This document shows positions 11,123-21,679 of a stretch of DNA of 64,000 bases, one piece after another; within the stretch, counting starts at the first letter, position 1; each line of letters begins with the position of its first letter. The translations under genes were made by a program, and so were the position numbers. Origin of the DNA: Daedaleopsis sinensis. Lineage: Eukaryota; Basidiomycota; Agaricomycetes; Polyporales; Polyporaceae. Below the pieces are notes generated by a model. That model was given only the letters and a program-made list of their open reading frames with translations, had not been told where the DNA came from and searched no databases. Where the stretch lies: NCBI GenBank assembly GCA_033807695.1, contig CM066309.1, positions 248,001 through 312,000 on the forward strand, given 5' to 3'.

Positions 11123-12277
11123 CGTGGTGTTTCCGGAGCCTAGCTGGTCCTGAGGCTCATCATCGCGCCAGTGGCGGCGCTTATGACGACGAATTGCTGC
11201 GTGGTACTCCCTTGCTGCGGCGCGCGCAGCTTCCGCGTCCTGAGGGGACGCGCGCCGGCGTGCAGCACGGTTGGATAGGTGGCGAGCAGCGTGTTTCAGC
11301 GTGTTGAGCTCGGGGTTCCACCATCGTTTGGAGTAGGGACACGGCTTGGCCTGAGGAACGGATCCTTCTGCGGCTTGTGCAAGGATGTCAGTAATATCAG
11401 CAACTATTAGGTCAATGTCTTCGGTTGTGTCAAGTGCGCAGGAGCGCGCGTACAGGCGGCGGTCTGACCAGAGCGCACCGACTGAGCCAACGTACTTGGC
11501 CCAGTCAGCCTCACGCCAGTTCATTCGCGGGGCCGGGGCGACGGCGGGGGTGTCAAGGTCGAGGACAACCTCGACACACTCGTGGTCGCTGCCGTGGTTG
11601 AACCCCGGCGAACAGCGTGTGACCAGGTCGGTGATCGCGCTGGACGTGAACACAAGGTCCAGCGTGGACCACGTGCCGTGGGCGCCCGACCGGAATGTCG
11701 GGGTGCCTGGCGGCAGGGCCAGGGAGAGGTCGCGTTCCGCGAGGAGCTGGATGAGCGGCTCCGAGTCTGACCGACTGGTACGCTGGGGACAGTGCGGGCC
11801 TGACCACAATGGGTGGTGGAGGTTGAAGTCCCCAGCCAGGACGCAAGACGAAGACACGGACGGATGGGCGTGGAAAAAAGATGAGAGAGAAGAGACCGCG
11901 CTAATGGAGCGCGGGGGGTTGTATACGGAAAAAACGGAGAGAGAAGAATCGGAAAAAGTGAAAGTTACGGCACATATGTCAGAAGTGTCCATGCGGATCT
12001 GAGTATATGAATCGGACGGCAGACCATTGCTCACATAAATGACGCTGCGTATGGTGTCGGGGGGGTCCTTAGCTACACCACTAGTGCTGGGGAGGAGTAG
12101 GTTCCAGTGAGGGGATCGGAAAGAGGCTAGACGGTCTATGTTCAGAGGGAGCTCTTGCAAGCAGAGCACATCCCAGCACTTCGGGTCGGTGGTGTTTAGT
12201 AGCGAGAGAAGGACTTCCGGCGAGCGGCGACAATTAAGCGACGTGACACGCAACCCCTTCAGGGAGCGTGGATTCAT
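11123..12277 (-). pseudogene. LINE ORF2, endonuclease part only, cut off by the Plavaka element
   Basis: The ATG at 12275-12277 overlaps the TGA of ORF1 (ATGA), as in many LINEs that reinitiate translation. The N-terminal apurinic-type endonuclease domain is complete: N15 in LNCRR, E42 in LQELP, then GDFNLHHPLW, STLDLVF and GSDHEC. It would nick chromosomal DNA to prime reverse transcription. A basic helical segment follows (REYHAAIRRHKRRHWRD). Homology then stops and the frame runs into the right repeat of the Plavaka element, so the reverse transcriptase is missing. The remainder is not seen beyond 3214 on the other side of the transposon. Placement in the I/Tad-like supergroup rests on the CCHC ORF1 plus endonuclease layout. 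Confidence 0.8.
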
Positions 12278-13698
12278 GGTCCGGCCACCGCGCTACGCGC
12301 GCGGGGCACCGGGGGGCGAAAAGATGGGATGTAGTAGCATGAGCCGTTATCGAAGCGCGCTGCAAGCTTGGCCTGTTCCAGGGACTTAACTGGACACTTG
12401 CTGTCAAAGGCCTTGTGCGGCCCCTGACAGTTGGCGCAGCACACCTTGATGTGCGCGCAGCGCCTGCGATCCGAGCACTTAGTCGCAGCTGGACACTGGC
12501 AGTCGCGGAGCGCGTGCGGGCCCGCGCAGCAGGCACACCGCACAGAAGAAGACGAGGCGGAAGGAGAAGTGGCGCGCGGACACGCCTTGGCCGAATGGCC
12601 GAACGCTTGGCAGTGATAGCACTGCATGGGGGACGGGATAAACTTGCTAACGGGGCATAGTGCCCCGCGCACGGACACGGACGTGTAGATGAGGTGGTCC
12701 GCTGCCTCGGCACTGGACACGCTGAAGACAAGAGATCCCTCGCGTTTGGAGGTGGTCTTAGCGCGTCCCGCGTGCAGCCAGCGTAGATCCCGGATGGCGT
12801 CCTTGGACGCTATCACCCCCGAGTTCTCCAGCCAGAGAGACTCGGCCGCATTGGGCGCGGTGGGATCAAACGCTGTCGGGACCGACGCGGCGATCAGCGT
12901 GAACGACTTGCGCTCGACGCGAGCACCTCGAAGACTCTTAAGGTGACTGAGCCACTCACCATCGTGTCGGAAAAGCAGGTCCGCCTGCTCTTGCGAGACG
13001 GCGCGTATGACCAGGCTGCCGTTCGGGAGACGGCGGACGCCGTGGACCCGCGTGCCTGCCAGGCCGACGATTCGTGACTCGTCCATGGCCACGTCGACCT
13101 CGCTCTTGAGCTGCGAGGCCGGGAGTTTGGCCAGAGAGTCGCTGCGGACGGCCTGGGGGACGGCGATGGTGACTTCTAGGTGCCGCGGGCTGTCGCGCGG
13201 CGGGCGGGGAAGCGGGGGGGTAACGTTGGGGCTCGGAGGGGCCGGTCTGGCGGCGGGGAGGGTCTTCACGGCCTCGGCGACCGAATCGCGCACTATTTGC
13301 TTGAGCTCGTTGCGCATGGCCTCCACGCTCTGTTGCGTGAGCAACGCGGATGCCTGCAACCGGAGGAGCTCTGCGGATATCGGTGCCGATTCGGGGGGCG
13401 TGTTAGACGGTCCGCCGGCCCGGGCGGACTCGAGCTCGGAGACAAAGAAGCGTCGGGCGGTGCCGACAAGTGAGATCATGGTGGCCATGCGGCTGTTAGA
13501 GAATCCCTTTGGGAACTGCTCAAAGACTTTGAGCAGGTGGTCGAGCGCCTCGTTGGCAGTGGCGGGTTCGGGGGGTGTGGTCGGTGGCGCGCTCTGTCGC
13601 GACGTTTGGGACGGTCGGGGATGAGGAGGTGTCGGTTTACTGACGGACGCCGTGGGAGGACGAAGTCGGGAGGAGGAAGAGGGAGTAGTTCCAGTCAT
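12274..13698 (-). CDS. LINE ORF1, nucleic-acid-binding protein
   Basis: This is an uninterrupted frame of 474 residues. The N-terminus is Pro/Ser/Thr-rich, then comes a predicted helical region (about residues 80-170) and a globular part that probably corresponds to the RRM-like fold of ORF1 proteins. The C-terminus carries three cysteine-rich knuckles: CYHCQAFGHSAKAC, CACCAGPHALRDC and CANCQGPHKAFDSKC. In LINEs this protein coats the element RNA. The stop overlaps the start of ORF2. The frame is intact although ORF2 is truncated. Confidence 0.8.
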   Translation of the reverse strand: MTGTTPSSSSRLRPPTASVSKPTPPHPRPSQTSRQSAPPTTPPEPATANEALDHLLKVFEQFPKGFSNSRMATMISLVGTARRFFVSELESARAGGPSNTPPESAPISAELLRLQASALLTQQSVEAMRNELKQIVRDSVAEAVKTLPAARPAPPSPNVTPPLPRPPRDSPRHLEVTIAVPQAVRSDSLAKLPASQLKSEVDVAMDESRIVGLAGTRVHGVRRLPNGSLVIRAVSQEQADLLFRHDGEWLSHLKSLRGARVERKSFTLIAASVPTAFDPTAPNAAESLWLENSGVIASKDAIRDLRWLHAGRAKTTSKREGSLVFSVSSAEAADHLIYTSVSVRGALCPVSKFIPSPMQCYHCQAFGHSAKACPRATSPSASSSSVRCACCAGPHALRDCQCPAATKCSDRRRCAHIKVCCANCQGPHKAFDSKCPVKSLEQAKLAARFDNGSCYYIPSFRPPVPRARSAVAGP

Positions 13699-14120
13699 TG
13701 CGATGGGCCCGGACTACCCGATGTGAGCCACTCGGCGCTCCAGGTGGTGGATCAAGGACAAGAAGGGTGACGTGACGCGAGAGTGAGCGCGGACCTGGTA
13801 TAGACGCCAGTGTTTAATAGCAGGCGCCTGTGAAGGGCCTGTCGTTCGTCTGAGATTACACAGGTACAAGGGGGCCTAGAGAGGCGCATTCATGCATAAT
13901 AAAGCTTTTTAGACTCTATATTCATCTTGAATGTATCCAGTACCCTGAGGATTCAAAATACGCTTGTTCCAGCTGACTTTAACGCGAGTCACAGTCGGTG
14001 CCAACCAAAGTTATTCGGTACTATACTAGCTCAGTATCTTGACAAATGGAGCTATCGATATATAGCCAACCTTAAGCTACTGAATGGAACAGTAATACTA
14101 CCAGGTAAACTACCGTCCTA
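13699..14120. other. No gene recognised; probable LINE 5' region
   Basis: The stretch lies directly upstream of LINE ORF1. It has no protein-like frame and no obvious repeat. It may be the LINE 5' untranslated region. Confidence 0.3.
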
Positions 14121-14660
14121 CTTGGTGCAGCGGACTGACGCGAACTGACTCTGAGTGCAGCGACTGTGACGCGACTGCAGCGACCGTGACGCGCCGTGCA
14201 GCGACTGTAACGCGACTGTGCAGCGGCTGTGCAGCGGAAGTGACGCGGTGTGCAGCGACCGTGCAGCGACCGTGCAGCGGCATGCAGTGACTTACAACCT
14301 AGAAACACTCTCAATGGGTGTGCTAGGTTTGTGTTTAGGCTAGCAGTGTATGGTAGCTACTACTGGAATAGTGTACATGTAGATCTTGAATGCCGGAAAT
14401 GTTGTACTCAATGAATGACCGTGCTCAGTCGGCTAGCACCAACACTCTACATCTCCCAATTTCGATGGTTTGTCCCCTAAACCGCCCCCTACGCATCTTG
14501 AATCATTATTTCTGATCACTAGAAAGTTATGAGTCCCCGAATTTCTACTCTGGACACTGTTCCGGCCACATTTCCTTAGTAGTGTCTGAGTGAGCTTAAA
14601 TGTGACGCGGCGTGCAGCGGCGTGCAGCGGTCGCTGCACGTCGCGTCACACCGCTGCACT
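14121..14660. repeat. Cluster of TGCAGCG and GTGACGCG repeats with an inverted second half
   Basis: From about 14150 to 14290 the motifs GTGCAGCGAC, TGCAGCGG and GTGACGCG occur over and over in the plus orientation. After about 300 unremarkable bases, 14600-14660 holds the same motifs and then their reverse complements (CGCTGCAC, CGCGTCAC). The arrangement resembles the subterminal repeats of a short non-autonomous DNA transposon. No transposase is present. Confidence 0.5.
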
Positions 14661-15200
14661 TTACCTATGCCCATATATTAGGTCTCATGATCATCGTGAC
14701 ATATCCACATCTGGCGCATACTCGGATGGTGCGTGCCTTTGTAGACCCCGATGAGTTCAGCCATTCAATTTTGCACATCGCTGAAAGATACAGAGATTGA
14801 GAAGATGATGGTTTCTCCGGTATGCAGAGGACATAAAGTTTGTGGTCGTCTGGTTCTGTTTCTACTACTACGAATACATAGGTCTGTGGACGCGTCCGAG
14901 TGGAGAGGAGAAGCAGAGTCCGAAACGGAATGTGAGATGCTCATCAGCAACGTTGTGCGATACACAGGACCACGTAATGCGTTCGAAGATAGCGATCTAC
15001 AGCGCACGCGGACTTGCCCTGGTCCAAGCTTGATGCGCGCAAGACAAAGGCGATTCGACAGGTCCAGGTATGGATCGGAGTCTGCGTGTGTCTCGCTAGT
15101 TTGGTCAAGATCTTGGCTGACCGCATATATCGGGGGGCGAGTACGACAACAACGATAGACGCTTCGAGAGGGGGTCCGAGTCAGTCGCAAGCATACTAGA
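14661..15200. other. No gene recognised
   Basis: Several short frames exist on both strands, but none resembles a known protein and they are not linked by plausible splice sites. Confidence 0.3.
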
Positions 15201-16180
15201 CAGTCGCCAGCAATAGACGTTGCATCTAGCATGCGAGACCTTCGAATGGGGAGATAAGCAACCGCATGCAGACACCGTGTAAAGTCCGATAGGCGCAGAC
15301 GTACCGAGGATCCGGAACCATGGGGGGCAGATCTGTCGTGGCACAGCAGCGCATTACGCAGTCACAGACCATCTCGGAGAAGGCCGGAAGGGACGCGATG
15401 CGGGCGACAGAGGTGTACGAGGGTGGAGGACCACGAAACGGATGGGCGACATGGGCAGATCGCCGACCCTAAGATCTGAGGAGCGGAACGCGTCTGAGAG
15501 CACCATGCGTCCACGTCTCCTCATACTCCCATAACTTCGTACCCTCGTACCCTCTCCGACTTCTACGGGATCCTCTCGCCACCCCGAAAGGACCGCAGAG
15601 GAGCCCGAGCCCACCGGATCGGTAGATTCGGTGCAGAGAAGGTATCACCATGGGCGGTTCGAGCTGTCGCCGCTGCCAGACGGCGGCCAGCGCACACGTC
15701 GACGGTTCGCCCCTCTCTAGCGGACGGCTACCGCAGCTTGTAGTGCGAGGACTGCGAGCACGACATAAGATTCGATCCAGTGGCATGCTCGCGGATTCAC
15801 AGCCATCCTACGCCCGTACAGCTGGGTAGGCAAGACGAGACGGAGCGGGAAGGGGAGGGAGCTTGCGAGTACGAGCTCATGGATCCTCAAGGGGCCCGGG
15901 TGCGAGCCGCACGTACATCGCACAACCACACCCACTCGTTCGGGGCGGGGGCAGGCGAGAGGCTAAGGTGCAGAGAGCTGTCTGCCAGCATCCTACTTCC
16001 CAGTAGTACGTACTCCTGATCAGCCGGTGACGTGAATGACAGCAGCGCACTATGTGGTGGGGTGCGGAGGGGCGACTCGGATGGCCGGAGGTGGCGCACA
16101 TATCGTGCACGACATACCAGTCGTACAGACCCGGGCATCTTCCATCGAAGTTAGATAGGACGCACGTCAAACTACAGCGG
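15200..16180. repeat. Decayed repeat block, copy A
   Basis: This block is similar to 22360-23410 and 32060-33110. Shared stretches include the GGAGAAGGCCGG region near 15380, the CTCTCCGACTTCT...GGGATCCTCTCGCCACCCC stretch near 15560, and the region around 15900. It holds no convincing protein frame. It is the most diverged of the three copies. Confidence 0.6.
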
Positions 16181-17960
16181 TGGGTTAGATTGTGCGTTCC
16201 AGGTTCTGCCTAGTAGTCGAGGCACGGTCACCACCCGCATGGTCTTCTGTCGACCGGTGTCCGAGAGCGCGTCCCTTTGGCAGATCCTCTGGTCGCGCAC
16301 AAGAAGCTCGCACGCACCACGCTACCCTCGTTGCGAAACACCTCGTCGTATGCGTATGCCCGACTCGAGGATGACGCGTCGCCCGATATCGTCTGGTCCG
16401 CGTTCTTGATGGTAGAGACACGGACAGTGTGAGGTCGTGATGGTGGTGCGCCCCTGGTGTGCCGGGTGCCCTATGCGAGCGGGTCCCTGCACTCCGAGTG
16501 TCGGAGCTGAGGTCGACTCGAGGAGCAGGGATTGGCGGGTCCGCTACGATGGGGCGGGCGCGGGCGATGGCGATGCACTGCTTCTGTCCGCCCGCCGGAA
16601 AGGAGGAACCCCCGCGCTTACCGACTACAATCCGGTGCACGTGTGGGGGCTTTGAGATGAAGCCATGGCCTTTACATGGACGTCCTTAGCGAGCTTGAAC
16701 TTCTCGTCCTTGGACGCAGCTGCATCACGGTGCCGAGTGCAGATCAGACCGTGAGAGACGTTGCGCTCGGTGCTGATCTCGAAGCGCGTCGGCTCCTGCG
16801 AGACGAGGCCGATTTGCGAAGCCAACTCCTGATGCTGACAGATCCTTGAGTGTATCGTTGGGACACGGCTAGAGAGACGGTGGACGACCAGCCCGAGCCA
16901 GGTGCCAGACGCGCCAACGAGCGCGGTGTTTTTGCCCGCGGGGAAGGTGATCGAGAGGTGTGAAGGATGGTCCATAGAAACGTCCACGCGGGATGGATAG
17001 CTGAAGGCCACGCGGTACAAGATAACCTCGTCGATGGGACGCGGTCGATAGCCTCGTAGAGCCGCGCATCGAGCTTAGACGATCGCGTATACCTCGCCGG
17101 CGAAGACAGCAAGCAGGAACGAGCCCGGTATGACAGCGAGCGTGACGTTCACGATCTCGCCAACCGTCGCTGAAGGAGGGGAGTACCAAGTCAAATGGAC
17201 GTGTTGATGTAGGTGTTGGAGAGTTTCGAGAGGATACGCTGTGAGCCGAGTGCTTGTGCGGTCCGTACGGAGGAGAGAGATGACTGCTTTAGCCGAAGTG
17301 CCGCTCTCCACACCGATGACCGTGTCGAAGCGTTATCTGTGGCATATATAAGATGAGCTCGTGCATGGCCCCTTCGGCAGTCGCAACAACGACGAATGCG
17401 GTCAGGAATGGGGCAAGACAGTCGGCAGAGAGCGACCTAGGCTTCCGAGACGTCCCTCTCTGGACAATGCCTTGCCCAAGAAGATAGCAGGTGCGGGGGT
17501 ATTGTTCACTGGCAGGTGCTACGAGATAAAACTAGGACATACGGGTGTCGTTCAGAATACGAGTAGTGACTTCTCCGAATCCCATGTTGTCGAAGGATAC
17601 GATAGCTCGAGTCACGTTTTGCGTTGACATCTCCGGTATGCAGTACCCGGGACATGCGTGGTGTTTCTTGAGCTTAGACTTTAGTACTTTAGTCTTGCTT
17701 GGAGCATAGTGAAGGTAGAAAGAGAGTCTAAGCAGAGCATAAGAGGGTAGAATATGGCGGATTGCAAGTAACGACGGAACCTGCATGGAATCTGGAAGAA
17801 CCAGACGCCCGTCCCGGGACTACCCGGCGAGCTCTGGCGAGCTATTGTCGGGAATTGCCGACCAATGCTTGTCTCGCAAGTCGCGTTTTCCGATCCTTGT
17901 GCTGTACTTTCAACCTCTCTGCCGCGTTCTTTCATATGTCGACCTCGCACACATCATTAA
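16180..17960 (-). pseudogene. ABC transporter relic A (ABCB/STE6-like)
   Basis: Read on the minus strand, this is the end of the first membrane domain followed by the first ATP-binding domain. Recognisable pieces are FGEVTTRILNDT near 17560, VNVTLAVIPGSF near 17150, FSYPSRVD and FPAGKNTALVGASG (Walker A region) near 16930-17000, and QIGLVSQEPTRFE near 16800. A damaged signature, PAGGQKQCIAIARA, lies near 16570. The pieces lie in different frames with stops and indels, so no full protein can be made. The intact family exports hydrophobic compounds or peptides across membranes. Confidence 0.75.
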
Positions 17961-17989
17961 TACGCATCTGCGTAGATGCTTGCTATAGC

Positions 17990-19225
17990 CCATCTGTCTT
18001 CAAAACTTCAGCATCAACGCGAAGGTCACCCTAAGCCAGCGCCTCAAGGTTCTCCAGTTCCTCCAAAAGTGCGCTCCTCTACCGCGTGGATTGTTCAATA
18101 ACGGCCTCGGTACAACGCAAAGGTAGCCTTAGCTACCGCATCGTTCTCTGAGGAGGGAGGCCGAGGAGGTAAGTTCCGTGCTTCATCATCTGACACAACA
18201 TATCTATTTTCCTCATAGAGGTGAAGAAGGTTTTCGTCGCGTGCGACCTTGACCCCAGCGAGCTCGTCGTCTCCCTTCCGGGCCCTTTGCTGCAGGTTGA
18301 GCGTGCCCTACCTCATTCTTAGCAAATTTAGAGCAAGCTCGCCCACCCGCTGCGCGGCTGAGGCCTAGGTGAAGACGGCTCGTCTCGACGCGTTCTCCAA
18401 GGCGATGGCTGAGGATAAGTGGCCCGGGCCAAGGTGAGTTTCGTGTCCTACTCCCTCCTCCAACGTATACCGACCACCACAACGCCCTATCAAGGACCCC
18501 AAGAATCCCATATCCTTTAAGTACGGACTGAGCGGCCGTGTTGCCCTCGTCGAGGCCACAAAGGTGTCACTCGTCTTCCTCGCCCTCGACGTCGACTCCA
18601 TCGGGCTCGTCGCCTGCCCTCATGACCCTCTGCTGCGAGACCGGTGTTCCCTACGTCGTCGTCACGAGCAAGGTTCGTCTCGGCACTGTCATCCGCAAGA
18701 CGATCGCTGTTGTCCTGACGATCCAGGACGTCAAGAACAAGTACTGGTGCGAGCTTCCCACTTTCCACCGCGCGGCTCAGGCCAACTTCTGTGGACCATC
18801 ACTGTTTCACGTACAGACTGGACCTCTGCGCGGCCCTAGGTGTCGCTTGTCCTCGTCTCGCACGATGTCCATACCATCGAGCCCGTCGTCGGCCCCTTCG
18901 ACGACACGTTTGCTCTCTAGGTCATAGCGAGGACCAGTGCGAGCTCGCCACTCTCGTCCGCGACGCGAACCCTGACTTGTAGACTTGTACGTCACTGTCG
19001 CTGCTGTCCACTCCGATCCCGTGCTTTCTGTCGACACGCGCTCTTCAGCGCCGACAAGTACGAGGATCAGCGTCGTCCGTGGGGCAGAGGCATCCGTGGC
19101 GCGAAGTCGACATAGATGCTCCGCAAGCGGTCGGTCGCTAGCCTGTCCAAGCTCTGAATTTCTCACAAGCTCGCCAGTGCCTCGGCCTCGGCTCAGCTCT
19201 CGAGTGGCTCAGAAAAGACGTATGT
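17990..19225 (+). pseudogene. Ribosomal protein eL8 (L7A) relic A
   Basis: Segments of large-subunit protein eL8 lie in order but broken: VKKVFVACDLDPSELVVSLPGP near 18220; VALVEATKVSLVFLALDVDS near 18545; GVPYVVVTSKVRLGTVIRKT near 18640; and KYEDQRRPWGRGIRGAKST followed by TAG near 19060. The L7Ae-core segment appears three times (about 18220, 18520 and 18800). The third copy is the weakest. The in-frame stops near 19110 and 19155 fall where CAG would be expected. The intact protein is part of the 60S ribosome. Confidence 0.7.
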
Positions 19226-20040
19226 CATCCCTATATCGCTCATATAGTACTCATGTTTATAGTACGCGCAATGCATGGGCTAGCTACGCTCTCTCTCTCG
19301 CGACCCCCTCGTACACAGTACCGCCAGTCCGGGGTTGCGCTTCCCCGAGACCGTCTCGAATATGCTGGGCCGCCCACATGGCTCTGTATTGTGGTGAGTC
19401 ACTATCCGTTCGAGCGCGTTTTCGTCGCGAGTGTCGTTTAGCTGATCAGGTATAGCCCATGGTGAGCGTTCGTCGCGCACGGTCCGTATCACTCAGCGGC
19501 CGCGCCGTCGAGCCGGAGCCGAGGTACAGGAAGGCCCGCGGCTGTAGGACATGTTTCATGCTGCGCGCCCCGGGGATGGAGTGTGTGCAACACCGAATAC
19601 ATGTGAGTTCATCGCTCGTAGCAGAGGAGTGATATTGAGCGCACGCGCGCGATTCCGATTGCGCCAGGGCGCAAGCGGTCGGTCGCTGACGCGTCGAAGC
19701 TCTGCGTCGCTCACGAAATTAGTTCGTACCTCGGCATCGGCTCGGCCCTCCAGTGGCTCCGGAAAGACGTAGGTCGTCGCTGTATTGCTGCACTCGTGCG
19801 TATAGTATGGGTTGACCAATGCATTATCTATCGACGTTCCTGTCGTATGGCACAGTGCCGCCAGTGCGGGACCATGTGCGGCCCAAGACGGTCTGGTATA
19901 TGGTGGGCCACCAGCATGTTACAGTTTGTGTATCCGGGGTCGACGTTCCCTAAATATGTGAGTCCCTACCTTTCAAGCGCGTTTTCTCGTCGCGAGCGTC
20001 GTCCCCGGCAGCATGTCTCGCTGATCAGGTACGGTTTCTT
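19125..20040 (+). repeat. Two diverged copies of a repeat next to the eL8 relic
   Basis: About 19125-19452 and 19670-20033 are similar. Both begin with CGCAAGCGGTCGGTCGCT, continue through a stretch ending GCTC(A/C)G(A/G)AAAGACGTA, and end near GCTGATCAGGTA. The first copy overlaps the C-terminal end of the eL8 relic. The stretch also matches 27055-27380. No full protein frame is seen. Confidence 0.5.
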
Positions 20041-20328
20041 ATGAAGCTTACCGCCATGCGACAACGGATTGCCGTGTAGAGTACATTCTCTGCGCTACTA
20101 TATCATATGTACATACTCTCTCGCCTGCTCAGCCTGGCGTACACGTACTGCAGCTCGTGTCGTATATTCTATCGAGTCGATATCTCTTCGGGATCGGAAC
20201 ATATCCTCTATTTATCGTACATTTTCATTCGCTCTTGATCAAGACATACTGGTCATCAACAATCGTACATTGACTCGGACACATCGGTACCTTCGAAGTC
20301 TCATAGCCTCCGGTCCTCCCTAGAAATC

Positions 20329-21546
20329 TCAGAGAGTCATGCCTGCGTTTTCGATTCCTCGGAGTGCTCTATATCCGATCCTTCTCAGAGCTTTGAGATA
20401 ATTATCGTGAGTGAAATTTGGACTCGGAGGCTTTTCGGGTTCAGCGTTGAGGATGTTTCCCAGTTCATCGAGCTCCGAGTCCGAGGAGTTTTGATCGTTC
20501 ATTTGGTCTGTGAGTGATCGATGTTGCCGGGGCCGCATCATATAGATCCCAGCCCACATGCAATGTAAGATATGGTATAGACCGGTGTCTCGTGGTTTGA
20601 GATAGCCCATCAGGTTTTGGACTCTCTGCGAAAATATATCCACAGGGCTGAAAAGCATCAACCGCTGGTCTAGCAGCTTGGCGGGGTTGATCGGTGAGTA
20701 GAGATAGATAAACTCTGCCTCGATCGCTTTATGGTGGTCTCCATTGGCATCTTCGGCGGAGGCTGCCATCTTCCACAGCGTGTTGATGTATATGGCGTGG
20801 ACGGTCAGCCATCCGAACGACTCTAGGTCGTGTTTTGCCGTCGGAGTATTCTGCAGGCCGTTCACGAATGAGTGGAGCATATACGTAGCCATGAAGATCG
20901 GTGAGCCCTGTGTGATTTGTCTGCGTGAGGGATAGACTACTACGATTGAACGGAAGCCATACCGTAACTTCAGCATTTTGCTGGCTTTGGGACAATATGC
21001 TCGTAGTGCTTCGTTTACGGGAGGATTCTTTCGGGGACGTTGAGAGCCAAGAATACTCGAGGTCAACCAGGGATCCTTCCTCCTCGTGCGACTCAAAGCC
21101 TTCTCGCTTGATTCCCGGTGCCACTTTTCCTGAGCGGCCGCGGCGGTTGACGGTTGGCGGTATGTACGTATCCTCATCCTCAACGAGGATGGTGTCCGCA
21201 CTGGTGCCTCGTTGGAGAACACTATCTCGAGCAAGTAAATCATGCGCTATAGGTCAAAACCAGCTTTAGACTCCACAGCGTCAGGTAGTATGCGATACAA
21301 CATACCTTTGATCACTTGGTGTATGACACGGGCGAGCTCCAGTGCGCCCGAAAACTCTCGCAGAGAACTTCTGACTTCCTCCAAGGCCACACGAGTAGGT
21401 TTCCGGTCTGGAACACCGTGCACTTCTTGAATGTGTTCGAGACCTGATCGAGTTTCTGCCTGTCGCTGTTGGATGACAGACGGCGTGATGTCCTTGTTCA
21501 TCATTACACCTCCAGACTGTCGATTCGACCACTGGGAATGATCCAT
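20329..21546 (-). CDS. FunK1-type kinase, N-terminally truncated, catalytic Asp lost
   Basis: Exons complement(20329-20907, 20963-21246, 21306-21546) join in frame to 367 residues with normal splice sites. The protein starts inside what would be the N-lobe end (FSGALELARVIHQVIK) and lacks the glycine loop and ATP-binding lysine. In place of the family motif LHRDISAGNIL it has LQRGTSADTIL, so the catalytic aspartate is glycine (G94) and the metal-binding Asn is Thr. GSPIFMATYML and HDLESFGWLTVHAIY in the C-lobe identify it as a fungal FunK1 kinase. A TATA-like motif abuts the ATG, which suggests the start is a remnant. It is probably a relic or pseudokinase. The intact relative is at 27998-30785. 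Confidence 0.75.
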
Positions 21547-21679
21547 CTTATATCTGAGCCGCTAAAAAGAGTATCCGAGCGGTGTTTCATGGTAACATCA
21601 GCAAGTGTAGTAGGCGGTGGACTCGGAGCAGGTGCCTCACAGAATGGGCGTCGTGGTGTAAGATACTACGAGCACGTCG

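Noticed and set aside
11385..12002. 205-codon plus-strand frame
   Set aside because: It is antisense to the LINE endonuclease, which has all its motifs.
13007..13624. 205-codon plus-strand frame
   Set aside because: It is antisense to LINE ORF1.
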